The notes under the pieces were generated by a model that saw nothing but the letters and a program-made list of their open reading frames with translations, was not told the origin of the DNA and searched no databases. Position numbers and translations under genes: made by a program. Positions 27,101-33,750 of a stretch of DNA of 64,000 nucleotides are shown one piece after another. This DNA comes from Hydractinia symbiolongicarpus. Taxonomy: Eukaryota; Cnidaria; Hydrozoa; Anthoathecata; Hydractiniidae. Positions within the stretch are counted from its first letter, which is position 1; every line of letters begins with the position of its first letter. The stretch is taken from positions 25,302,501 through 25,366,500 of the forward strand of contig NC_079879.1 in NCBI RefSeq assembly GCF_029227915.1, given 5' to 3'.

Positions 27101-28221
27101 CACAGTCTAGATCAGATTGGAAGAGGGTCATTAATATACCCCGTCCAACCCATGCTAGCATGGAAAACGGACGTTAAGCCGAGAATGATGATGATGATGA
27201 TGATGATATGAAAGTCATTAATAATAGCGACTAAAAGTCATTAATTTGTGAGCACTACTGAAATACTACGTAATAGGGTCACGTGCCACTAGAAAGGACT
27301 GGAGCTAGCCTGAAATTTTTAACAAACAAGAAGATCAAAGCGGCCATCAAGGCGACAAGAAAAACAAATATTTAAAAAACGATATCTGGGGATACATGAA
27401 CTTTTATTAAAAGTGAATATGTCATTGGGAATTTCTTTTGAAAATCTTTCAGGTAAGTCCAACTTGTAAAAGTACCTTGGGATCCCTTTAATCACATACT
27501 GCAGAATGAACTCAGTGCAGGAGAGAAAAATGACAAAATGGCTTATAAGCAAATTGTAAAAATATATTCATGAAATATTATATTCCTGGCTAACAAAAAA
27601 ACTGTTTATGATGCCATTATTAATGTCAGGGTAACAAGATTACAGAACAATCGTTAACCCCAGTTTTGTGGCCTTAGGTTATGTATTATATATTGCTTAT
27701 CCTATCGATTCTAACCTGAATTAATGGTTCTTAAGTGGACAATGCAAAATCCAATATGTTGAATTTAATTTGTAAGATTCAAAAGTAACAATCCATATTT
27801 ATTTAAATTACTTTATCAAATTCTATAAATTTGATAACTATATATCACCCGTTTTTTCATTCAAGTTGTGCGATTCAAATTTATTTTATGAGTGTGATTG
27901 GCTGCAAAATTTTCACACAAATTTGTTGAAATCCTGAAAGGGATCATGTTTGCCCGCTTTCACTAAAATAATACACCCTAACGTCTAATAATGCTTAAAA
28001 CAAACTTATTGTTAAAAAGCATATCCATAATGAATCGAAGCATACGTTCAAAAATACTTTTAGGAACAAGCATAAACAATTTACAGAGCCATTGTAAATT
28101 CACATACAACTTCAAAATCTGGTAGCAAGGACGCATCTTCTTGTGATACTTCTTCTGCAGTTACTTTTCGCTTCTTAGGTATTGGCTCTTCATCTCTCAG
28201 CGATCTCTTCCTTGATGCCAT
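122..28221 (-). CDS. SMC6: SMC6, structural maintenance of chromosomes 6 (C-terminus beyond left edge)
   Basis: SMC6 is the ATPase partner of SMC5 in the nuclear SMC5/6 complex (DNA repair, replication-fork stability). I traced 26 exons with GT-AG borders and matching phases: 28221-28108, 22396-22279, 21637-21532, 21209-21073, 18989-18928, 17244-17164, 17038-16937, 16742-16605, 13299-13219, 12700-12554, 12471-12383, 11260-11096, 10925-10747, 10307-10132, 5281-5255, 5137-5057, 4795-4709, 4302-4193, 3940-3847, 3518-3453, 3304-3248, 2242-2192, 2039-1920, 1427-1290, 860-745 and 299 to about 122. Exon 1 carries a basic NLS-like [16 protein letters not shown] and Walker A GRNGSGKS (residues 74-81, K80) follow; then [18 protein letters not shown], coiled coil, hinge from about residue 470 (KPIGPLG) and the second coiled coil. 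About 940 codons are visible; family proteins have about 1,100, so the ABC signature and Walker B lie outside. Exon 1 (fits in phase) and the end of the last exon are the least certain parts. Confidence 0.93.
380..640. repeat. (ATTC)n tract next to a probable interspersed repeat
   Basis: A CATT/ATTC-rich simple repeat at about 400-440 is followed by a palindrome (GTACGTTTAACGTAC) and by sequence with no coding potential. It sits in the SMC6 intron between exons 25 and 26. The layout resembles the tail of a retroposon, but I cannot assign a family. Confidence 0.35.
2444..2665 (-). mobile_element. tRNA-derived SINE-like repeat
   Basis: Read on the minus strand, about 2660-2570 has a tRNA-like A box (TGGCCTTGTGG) and, further on, a B-box-like stretch (TGTTCAGTCC). 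The order is as in tRNA-derived SINEs with a leucine or serine tRNA-type head. A non-tRNA body appears to continue to about 2444. The A and B boxes are degenerate and no cloverleaf is intact, so this is not a working tRNA. It lies in an SMC6 intron. Confidence 0.4.
5689..5708. repeat. poly(C) homopolymer, 20 nt
   Basis: Twenty consecutive C residues in an AT-rich intron of SMC6. It creates spurious ORFs with Gly or Pro runs on the two strands. Confidence 0.9.
6073..8430 (+). pseudogene. Decayed THAP-domain transposase, Kolobok-like
   Basis: A THAP-type DNA-binding domain at 6076-6340 shows [38 protein letters not shown] and a following PVKRRAV. The first zinc cysteine is absent (start reads MSWSVVVGC) and the zinc histidine of the usual SEHF is Phe. 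Downstream, scattered between frameshifts, are pieces that fit the C-terminal part of THAP-type DDE transposases common in cnidarians: around 7740-8040 ([32 protein letters not shown] with shifts) and a last piece at 8248-8430 ([11 protein letters not shown]). Many stops lie between, so this is a relic. It lies antisense in a 4.8-kb SMC6 intron. The Kolobok assignment rests on THAP plus the terminal segment and is an inference. Confidence 0.6.
8770..9401 (+). repeat. Repeated GGAGGGTGTTACGACAA motif
   Basis: The 17-mer occurs at 8770-8786, 9265-9281 and 9385-9401, and once more with one change at 20650-20666. A purine run directly followed by TGTTAC looks like a polypurine tract plus the start of an LTR, so these may be nested remains of LTR-retroelement 3' ends. 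No gag or pol sequence is visible nearby. Confidence 0.5.
8927..9105. repeat. Tandem array of short hairpin units
   Basis: About five imperfect units of 32-37 bp built on ACAGCAAG...CTTG.GCTGT. Several units are themselves inverted repeats (ACAGCAAGAAT/ATTCTTGTGCTGT). The array sits between the first two GGAGGGTGTTACGACAA motifs. Confidence 0.6.
13811..15688. mobile_element. TTAA-flanked inverted-repeat element carrying a P2X7-ballast-like gene
   Basis: Both ends carry the same roughly 27-bp terminal inverted repeat: AGGGATCCCGAGGTGC from 13815 and its complement with CTGAGG ending at 15684. Each is bordered by TTAA (13811-13814 and 15685-15688), which reads as a target-site duplication. TTAA duplication is known for the piggyBac and Kolobok superfamilies; the AGGG start fits Kolobok better. 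No transposase is inside, so the element is non-autonomous. Its only recognisable gene is the three-exon P2X7-ballast-like gene on the minus strand. It sits in the SMC6 intron between exons 8 and 9. Confidence 0.75.
14558..15447 (-). CDS. P2X7 ballast-domain-like zinc-binding protein
   Basis: Three exons join in phase: about 15447-15226, 15115-14983 and 14780-14558 (stop TGA). Exon 1 has a Cys cluster EWCKCLFC...CLCC, exon 2 has [13 protein letters not shown], exon 3 has [14 protein letters not shown] and [17 protein letters not shown]. This is the signature of the cysteine-rich C-terminal 'ballast' domain of the P2X7 receptor, which also occurs as stand-alone proteins in cnidarians and other animals. 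No ion-channel part is present. An ATG at about 15466 (MSANPYQFE) is one frame off the domain, so there is either a small indel near 15440 or an unseen first exon. About 190 aa. Function unknown; the fold is expected to bind zinc. Confidence 0.78.
16212..16390 (+). mobile_element. TTAA MITE end (AGGRAACCCGARGTATAA family)
   Basis: After TTAA at 16212-16215 the sequence starts AGGAAACCCGAAGTATAA and matches, nearly base for base over about 160 bp, the reverse complement of 46976-46815. The same TTAA-AGG start links it to the larger TTAA elements nearby. No second end was found close by. Confidence 0.6.
17388..17715 (-). mobile_element. 5'-truncated RTE-like LINE, 3' end only
   Basis: On the minus strand this repeats the last 300 bp of the LINE at 24.7-27.2 kb: [20 protein letters not shown], then THASMENRR, a stop and an (ATG)n tail, seen as ATCATC at 17392-17405 on the plus strand. 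It is 5'-truncated, as is usual for LINE copies, and lies in an SMC6 intron in the same orientation as SMC6. Confidence 0.85.
19161..20212. mobile_element. Non-autonomous DNA transposon with 25-bp terminal inverted repeats
   Basis: CCGTATTTTCCGGTATACAA at 19161 is mirrored at 20188-20212 over 25 bp with one mismatch. Inside, variants of GCGGGTTATACAAAGGTGCAGG recur several times, mainly near the ends, like subterminal transposase-binding repeats. No coding sequence is visible and I see no clear target-site duplication. It lies in SMC6 intron 4. Confidence 0.7.
21725..21860. repeat. Cluster of ATTTTTAAAAAT palindromes
   Basis: Several overlapping inverted repeats of the type CGTATTTTTAAAAATACG follow one another in the SMC6 intron between exons 2 and 3. 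This resembles the subterminal region of a small DNA element; no ends are definable. Confidence 0.5.
23104..23440. repeat. Two short tandem arrays
   Basis: First, two copies of a roughly 65-bp unit (TACGAACAATTATTTTTTT...AATAATTCTGCAT) at 23104-23225. Then about three copies of a roughly 54-bp unit (TTTTTATTTCAAAGGACTTTT...GAGACGCA) at 23270-23440. The open frame across the second array is a by-product of the repeat. Confidence 0.65.
24690..27208 (+). mobile_element. RTE-like non-LTR retrotransposon with (ATG)n tail
   Basis: A LINE copy, near full length apart from an internal deletion. Its 5' region (about 24690-24936) includes GGCATCCAGCTGTAAAAC, which I know from related LINE/SINE families; the coding remains span 24937-27177; the 3' end is a (GAT)n tail ending at about 27208. 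Truncated relatives with the same tail occur at 17.4 and 56.4 kb. The endonuclease start ([16 protein letters not shown]) resembles the CFDP2/BovB type, hence RTE-like; the clade is not certain. Confidence 0.85.
24937..27177 (+). pseudogene. LINE polyprotein pseudogene (endonuclease remnant, reverse transcriptase)
   Basis: Order of parts: the first strand of an AP-like endonuclease ([15 protein letters not shown]), after which most of the endonuclease is deleted near 25140; a linker; reverse transcriptase at about 25534-26420 with [35 protein letters not shown] and the catalytic YADD box at about 26214; a zinc-knuckle-like [12 protein letters not shown]...[12 protein letters not shown]; and a C-terminal part ([32 protein letters not shown]). 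In-frame stops at about 25513 and 26419 and the endonuclease deletion make it non-functional. The otherwise good frame suggests a fairly recent insertion. Confidence 0.85.
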
Positions 28222-28301
28222 GTTTTATATTTACCTAATAAATATAAAGTAAATTTACCTAATAAATGAAGTAAAAATATTATCCTATAGAGAATTTAGT
28301 T
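28222..28301 (-). promoter_or_regulatory. 80-bp gap between piggyBac relic and SMC6 start codon
   Basis: Between the stop of the transposase relic and the SMC6 ATG lie only 80 bp. They contain a direct repeat of TTTATTAGGTAAAT, whose ATTAG could act as a splice acceptor. The SMC6 5' UTR or promoter must be in this gap, in the transposon, or be spliced in from further upstream. No clear TATA or initiator is recognisable. Confidence 0.35.
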
Positions 28302-29957
28302 TTAATACGTAATAATCTTAGTCAATCTAATTCTAAGTCTTAACTTAACCGCTTGATCCATACTGGATCGTGGTACATAAAGCTGAGGAGGTATATATAG
28401 ATACCTAAAGCTAAATTCACATTGAAAACGCAGTTTCTTGCGGTGCGGCACGACGCCGACCTTTTTGTACCATCTGATTGTTTTCCTCAATCCAGAATAA
28501 TACGAGAGCATTTGATCTGATCGATCAATACCAGACATGTTTTGATTGTAAATATCCACAATGTTTGGCTTCTGTCTAGATTTCCCATGTCTGTTTACGG
28601 TCTCAACCAATTCAGGAATGAATGCCTTGCTGATCATACAAACATCCCTTTTGTCCTTTCATTTTGTGACAGAAATGTCGTCTGACGACCGAAAAATCAT
28701 TTCTCCTTTTTTCAACTTTTTCTTTGTAACTTTCTCGGGAAGGTGTTTTCTGTCTGCTCTTAGGGTGCCAGAAATGTAAGTTTTCCTTTGCGTCATGTAC
28801 TTTGTCAATAGCACGGAATTATACCAGTTGTCGGTAAAAACATGGTACCCTTTATCCAGATAGGGATTCATTAGGTGAATAACAACAGCTCCTCTTTGTC
28901 CCAATGCTTCATTGTCTGCAAATTTCACACCTGAATAAATCTCTGCTTTAGAGGAAACCCGTCATTGGTGCACAATTTGAAAAACTTCATATTTATGCCG
29001 TTTGTTTTAAATGTACTGGCGAAAAACCAATCACCCTAGCCAAAGCATCATCGACTCAACCAAGAATAATTTCTTTTCAGGCGTGTAGACATCAGCAACT
29101 GTGCTGTTGAGGTGATTCAAGAGAAATCTGACCTTACTCAATCGATCATTCTGAAATGATGGTTCCTCGCCAAAATTCAAGAATCGCATGATTGATTGAA
29201 ACCTGTTTCTAGACATTACTGATTTGAACAGTTGGTTTTTGTATAAGCGGTCTGTAGACCAGTAACAGAGATAGGATGACGTAGCAACAAGACCCATGTG
29301 AAAAATCAAACCAAGGAACTGTCTCATCTCTTCCAATGTTACGTTATTCCATGTGTTCAAGATACTGTTCCGTCTCAATGGACCAGAGGAGTTTATAACA
29401 CGATCTGCATATGCATTTGATCTATCGACTATTTCTTGTAAAAGTTCGTCGTTTATGAATAGATTGAAGAAAAACAAGGGATCATCTCCATCAGAAGCCT
29501 CTACCTGCAACCCAGTACCTTCATTGAAATCAAATGGTTTTATGATAGGGGCATCGTCTGACCAATCAAATTCATTCACAGGGCCCTTTCCATTATTGAG
29601 ATCATTACGAATAGCAGAATCACCTCCACTCGATATTTCTTCTTCCTTGTTTTCGTTTTCTTTCCTTGAGCTAAATTCTGTGGCAGAATGCTCGGAGTTT
29701 TCAATATTTCTTTCTCTTATCTTTGAAGGATGTGCTGCAGTTTGCAGGCCACCACGCGTCCTTACACTTCGACCTCGGCCACAGATATTGAATGCATAAC
29801 CTCTTGTTCTAATCCTCCCTCCCCTATGTGTTTGGGGAGCAATATTTTGTAGGATTTTGCGACCAGTAAAGTCAGATTCTTCAGATTCACTTTCTATTTC
29901 GGATTCTTCGTCAAGCGAGTCAGCTGAATCCATTTCCCCATTTTCATTCATTATCAA
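28302..29957 (-). pseudogene. piggyBac-type transposase, broken
   Basis: Three consecutive pieces on the minus strand: 29957-29031 (308 aa), 28928-28659 and 28637-28302. The first has an acidic, Arg/Gly-rich N-terminus and the PGBD core (FLGLIFHMG, RFQSIMRFLNF). At the first catalytic position VESMMLWLG replaces the usual DES, so that Asp is lost. The second Asp is in FTDNWYNSVLL and the third in SGIDRSDQMLSYYSG. Frameshifts near 29030-28930 and a stop near 28650 break the gene, and the C-terminal Cys-rich domain is missing. The enzyme would join DNA at TTAA sites if whole. It is co-oriented with SMC6 and ends 80 bp before the SMC6 ATG. Confidence 0.88.
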
Positions 29958-30330
29958 TTCAGCATCTCCTTAGCACTGTACCGTTTTGCCATTTCTGAGA
30001 AAATGAAGCAATAGCAACTCATAAACGAAGAAAATAAGAAAAACGTTTATTCATGACGACAATCCCTACATCTCAATTTTTCATGTGACTATGATATTGC
30101 ATTACAAAGTGGTTCAAAATGATTTTCTTGCCTTGAACATGCCTTCTTTAGGAATGGTTGCTACAAAAAAAGAAAATAAACAACTCACTTTACGAATACA
30201 ATCATCTATACTAGCACAGCAGTTGATGAAAAAAAAAATTGCATGCACAAGAATGCTATATTTAAAAATTTGGAACGTTCTTTAATTCGTTAACTCACAG
30301 AAAAATTAAAATATGATTGGTTGTAACGAA

Positions 30331-30640
30331 TAAATATAACACGTATATATGCGTGGTCAGTGCTCTACCTTAACTTACTGATTGGCCAGACCAAATCACG
30401 TATATATACGTTGAAGTTGGAACAACGTATATATACGTGATTAGGTTTGGATGTTAGTATTTTAATACTGCAGCCTGATAACGTATATATACGTGTTCAT
30501 TGGTTACACTTACTATTTAGAATAAAATATTCACATCACCCTAAAACTCTGAAAAATATCGTATATGATGTGTCCATAGTCATTTCAAGGCTTGGGTCTG
30601 GTGAAGTACGCCTAAAACAGACTGGGACTCAACGTGTTAA
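30331..30640 (-). repeat. Probable piggyBac 5' end with ACGTATATATACGT palindromes
   Basis: Four near-palindromes ACGTATATATACGT (one imperfect) lie at about 30336, 30394, 30425 and 30481. Further out, TTAACACGTTGAGTCCCAGT reads inward on the minus strand from a TTAA at 30637-30640, a plausible piggyBac-type terminus. I did not find the matching other end near 28.3 kb, so the 3' end is probably lost. Confidence 0.5.
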
Positions 30641-31690
30641 GAAAATACAGGAATTTTATCACAGTTCCTGGCAGACTCCAAACTTTTTTAAGAAAATTCT
30701 ACTTTTGAATTGCACATTTAGTAGTCCATAGTGAGCTAACTTAGTTACTTAGTTAAGAACAGTGTACTATTGGTAGCCGTAACACAATATATCGGCTTTT
30801 TCTAATCCATAAGAGTTGATATAGAACTCAATTGTAGCTGGGTATAACTTTCCGAAATCGTGGCTAACGCCGAATGTAAAAAAAAAGTCTGGGGGAAAGA
30901 ATATCTTTGGGCTCAATGCAGCATCTACTGATTTTCAAGGTTAAGGCTAAACTTGTAGGGCAGTAGTGATTTAAACAACGTAAACTACTTAAAACTAGTA
31001 TGTATGTAAAATCATTCATATCTTTGCTGAAAGTCTGCAATGACGGCTTTTTTTTAAACAACAGCACGTTTTGGAGTTTTTCCCCGCTGTTTTTCTGCGA
31101 CCCGCTAAACATAATCATGACCCATGCCCCTAATTTTTAATGATTTTTTTGCGAGGTAGGTGGACGAATATTTTATATAGTTTTATTACCCAGCAGCAGG
31201 GTTTTCGAATGTTTATGCTTTAAAGTTCGATTTATGATTATTTAGCGGAGTGATAAATGACTAATAAGCCTGCCTATCCTGAAAGTATAGTCAATCTATA
31301 TTTTTCCGTATAAACCGGATAAACGTTGGTGTTCCCTGCAACCATATACTTTCAGCAGCTGTAATCCACTCCAAAAAGCATGACAAAGCATCATAAATTT
31401 TCGTAAAGCGCGCTTCTAGTTGTTCCCGTATTTTTCATCAAGACAGAACTTTTCAGATGAGATTGAACTTCCCTTGGATAATGGATTCATTACGTTAAGA
31501 AAAATGTTGGTGTGGAGAAAATTTGTCAGAAATTACAAATTTTGTCAGAACACACTAAATTAAATCTAAAATTAAAGATATGACCGTTGGCCAAATTTAA
31601 AAAAAGAAGTTTAATTCCTTCAAAAATCAAACGCAAATTGATCGTTCAAGGATAATAATAATAAAACAAGACGTATGATATACGTAAACA
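30641..31690. other. Intergenic, nothing recognised
   Basis: AT-rich sequence without a coherent reading frame, repeat array or RNA gene that I can identify. Confidence 0.5.
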
Positions 31691-31775
31691 ACCTCGCGAA
31701 TAAAGTTTACAAAAAGCTGTCTATTAAATTGTGATTTCTGTTACGAAGTTAGACACGACATATTTTGCTATTCAG

Positions 31776-32084
31776 ATGGGCAATAACATTTCTTGTGGAC
31801 TACGCAGTTATTTTTCGAAATTGATTTGTGAGATCTTCTCGAACGGAAAATTCCTCGAAATTTCAATTTTCGTTGGGTCAGTCTGGGGTAAACTGACTGA
31901 CAGAAAGAAGAAAGCGAAAACGAGAAATTCTTTTCGCTACAAAAAGAATTTCGTTCTCGTAATTATTTATATATGGTGGAGCGTCTTCGTTTTTCTCTTA
32001 CGTATTCTTGTGGAAATTTTATTTTTCGCAGACTACTTTCCAGGCATTTGGGGAGACCTTAATTCTGCCTATATTCACTTTTGA
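31776..32084 (+). CDS. Putative small acylated membrane protein (102 aa)
   Basis: The frame opens at 31731, but the better start is ATG at 31776, which directly follows a splice-acceptor-like TTTTGCTATTCAG. It gives MGNNISCGL, a canonical N-myristoylation start (Gly2, Ser6) with Cys7 available for palmitoylation. A basic stretch (DRKKKAKTRN) and one strongly hydrophobic segment (FVLVIIYIWWSVFVFLLRI, about residues 58-76) follow. A poly(A) signal AATAAA lies 40 bp after the stop (32124). I do not recognise the family. It may be a single-exon gene, a last exon, or chance. Confidence 0.4.
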   Translation: MGNNISCGLRSYFSKLICEIFSNGKFLEISIFVGSVWGKLTDRKKKAKTRNSFRYKKNFVLVIIYIWWSVFVFLLRILVEILFFADYFPGIWGDLNSAYIHF

Positions 32085-32324
32085 AAACTTTGGTGGAAAC
32101 ACCTTTACTTTACCAGTTAGTTAAATAAAGCTTGTGAACACTAATCTTATCTTTTTAAAAAATAAACAATATGCAGGCGCTGCATAAACTATCTCGCTAT
32201 TGAAAATGCACAACTATGAAACATCCACAATGCAACCCAATTTTACAATTTCTGCTAACAAAAAATACAGCCTATCATTCATGGTTGAAAGTCGCGCAAT
32301 TGAAACGTTTATGAGCTTAAACTC

Positions 32325-32690
32325 AATTTAGGTGACAAAAATCAAAATTTTGATGTCACTATCATATTCAGCATACTTTTTTTGTTAACTGTGCCACATT
32401 TTGTCAAAAATAAAGTATTTTAATTTTCGAACTAATTTTGGCCTAAAATGACATTTAGGTGACAAAAAATCAAAATTTTAATGTCACCATGTTCGGCATA
32501 CTTTTTTTGTTAACTTTGCCAAGTTTTGTCTAAAACAGTTTTAATTTTTGGACCAATTTGGCCTAAAATGACGTAAAGTGACAAAAATCAAAATTATGGT
32601 GTCACTATTATGTTCAGCATACTTTTTTTGTTAACTGTGCCAAGTTTTGTCGAAAACAAATACCAAATTTGGCCTGAAACTGAATCTGTG
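32325..32690. repeat. Three tandem copies of a roughly 120-bp unit
   Basis: Each unit contains GGTGACAAAAATCAAAATTT, a TGTCACTAT-type segment, TTCAGCATACTTTTTTTGTTAACTG, CCAAGTTTTGTC and TTTGGCCTAAAATGAC. The copies differ by point changes and small deletions. No coding potential. Confidence 0.8.
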
Positions 32691-32850
32691 AAGTTGCAAT
32701 TGATTATTTCGGACATAGTTAGTTACGAGTTAGTAAAAAGAAAAAAAAAGTAAAAATAGTTACCAAGATGAGATTCGAACACACGACTACTCCCGTGTCG
32801 GTGCTCAGAGAGGCAAAAATTTCCTCTTGTAGGACACATTTGCGTTTTAA

Positions 32851-32888
32851 TACAAGCTCACGAGCTTGTAACAAGCTCACGAGCTTGT
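32851..32888. repeat. Directly repeated perfect palindrome
   Basis: ACAAGCTCACGAGCTTGT-type inverted repeats stand back to back (32851-32870 and 32871-32888). Each can form a stem with a CACG/TCAC centre. Confidence 0.8.
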
Positions 32889-33470
32889 AAAAAATAAATA
32901 CTACACACGATATTTCATTTCACAGCTTTTTTAGGCAACTCATTGAAAAAAATAAATTCAGTGTAAAAATTATTTTTCTTTTACTAAATTAATTCGCAAA
33001 ATTTACAAGTGACACAGAGAATTCGACACGTATATTTGTATTTACATACATAAAATTTTACATCCAAAAAAAAAGAAAAACAATAATCAATAAAAAAAAG
33101 TTCCCTAAAGGGGACACCCGCTTTTAGAGTTGTCTGCTTTGAAGAGGTACGCTAAATTTTCCCCGAATTTAACAAAAGCCGCTTATATTCTTCACAGGCA
33201 TGCTATACAAAGACAAAGGTGTATTTAAAAAAAGAGTCGGCTTAATAGACAAAATTCAAAAAAAAAAAATTCTTTGAAATTAAAAATAACTTTTATTCGA
33301 AACGAGGATAGTTGTTGTGGAAATGTATAAGAGGTCAATAAATTCTAGAAGGTTCCCATGTAGTACAGGAGAAAAAATGTTCGCTTACGGATATCCCATA
33401 GAGGTGCCCTACAGGATAGTTTGCAGTGGCAGTGTTTAAAAGAATTCTAATTAAGTGCTTTACTACACTA

Positions 33471-33732
33471 AGCGGCGTTCACATGAAAGTTCCACTACAT
33501 CAAATTGCCGACCTCCTCACGCACATGCGGAATTGCACTGACTTCGCTTGACTTTCCTTCAATGTGTTTACATTAAGTTTTTATACATGCAGAGAAAAGT
33601 TTACTTCTATCGAAAAGACCGAAGTAAAATTAAGACCAAAGCGAGTTTCTCCTTCGAGAAGGGGGTCCCAAAGGAGATCGAAGAGATGAAATTCACTTCT
33701 GACAAAGTGAAACTCTCATGTAAACGACCGCC
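33471..33732. mobile_element. MITE, 262 bp, abutting the hexokinase 3' end
   Basis: AGCGGCGTTCACATGAAAGT at the left and the complement of GGGCGGTCGTTTACATGAGA at the right form imperfect terminal inverted repeats of about 25 bp. The element ends about 18 bp beyond the hexokinase stop codon, so it lies in or just beyond its 3' UTR. Confidence 0.6.
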
Positions 33733-33750
33733 CATGAATTTAAAAAATAT

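Larger units (their letters stand above)
22813..27491. mobile_element. TTAA-flanked DNA element with about 250-bp inverted repeats, host of a nested LINE
   Basis: AGGGATCTCAAGGTACTTTT from 22817 and its complement ending at 27487 begin two inverted arms that stay alignable for about 250 bp, to about 23070 and 27235. They include the shared stretch GCTCCAGTC...AGTGGCAC. TTAA flanks both ends (22813-22816, 27488-27491). The ends resemble those of the 13.8-15.7 kb element. No transposase remains; the right half is occupied by an RTE-like LINE. Everything lies within SMC6 intron 1. Confidence 0.72.

Noticed and set aside
26592-27161. 189-aa ORF on the minus strand
   Set aside because: Shadow of the LINE C-terminal coding region. 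The same antisense frame recurs in the two truncated copies (17435-17746 and 56464-56784) because the sense strand is repeated.
29353-29799. 148-aa plus-strand ORF
   Set aside because: Antisense shadow of the piggyBac transposase N-terminal region.
32764-32815. tRNA-like stretch (GAGATTCGAACACACGAC)
   Set aside because: It resembles the T-arm and B box of a tRNA on the minus strand, but the T-stem is mismatched and no acceptor or D-arm can be formed. At most a SINE fragment.
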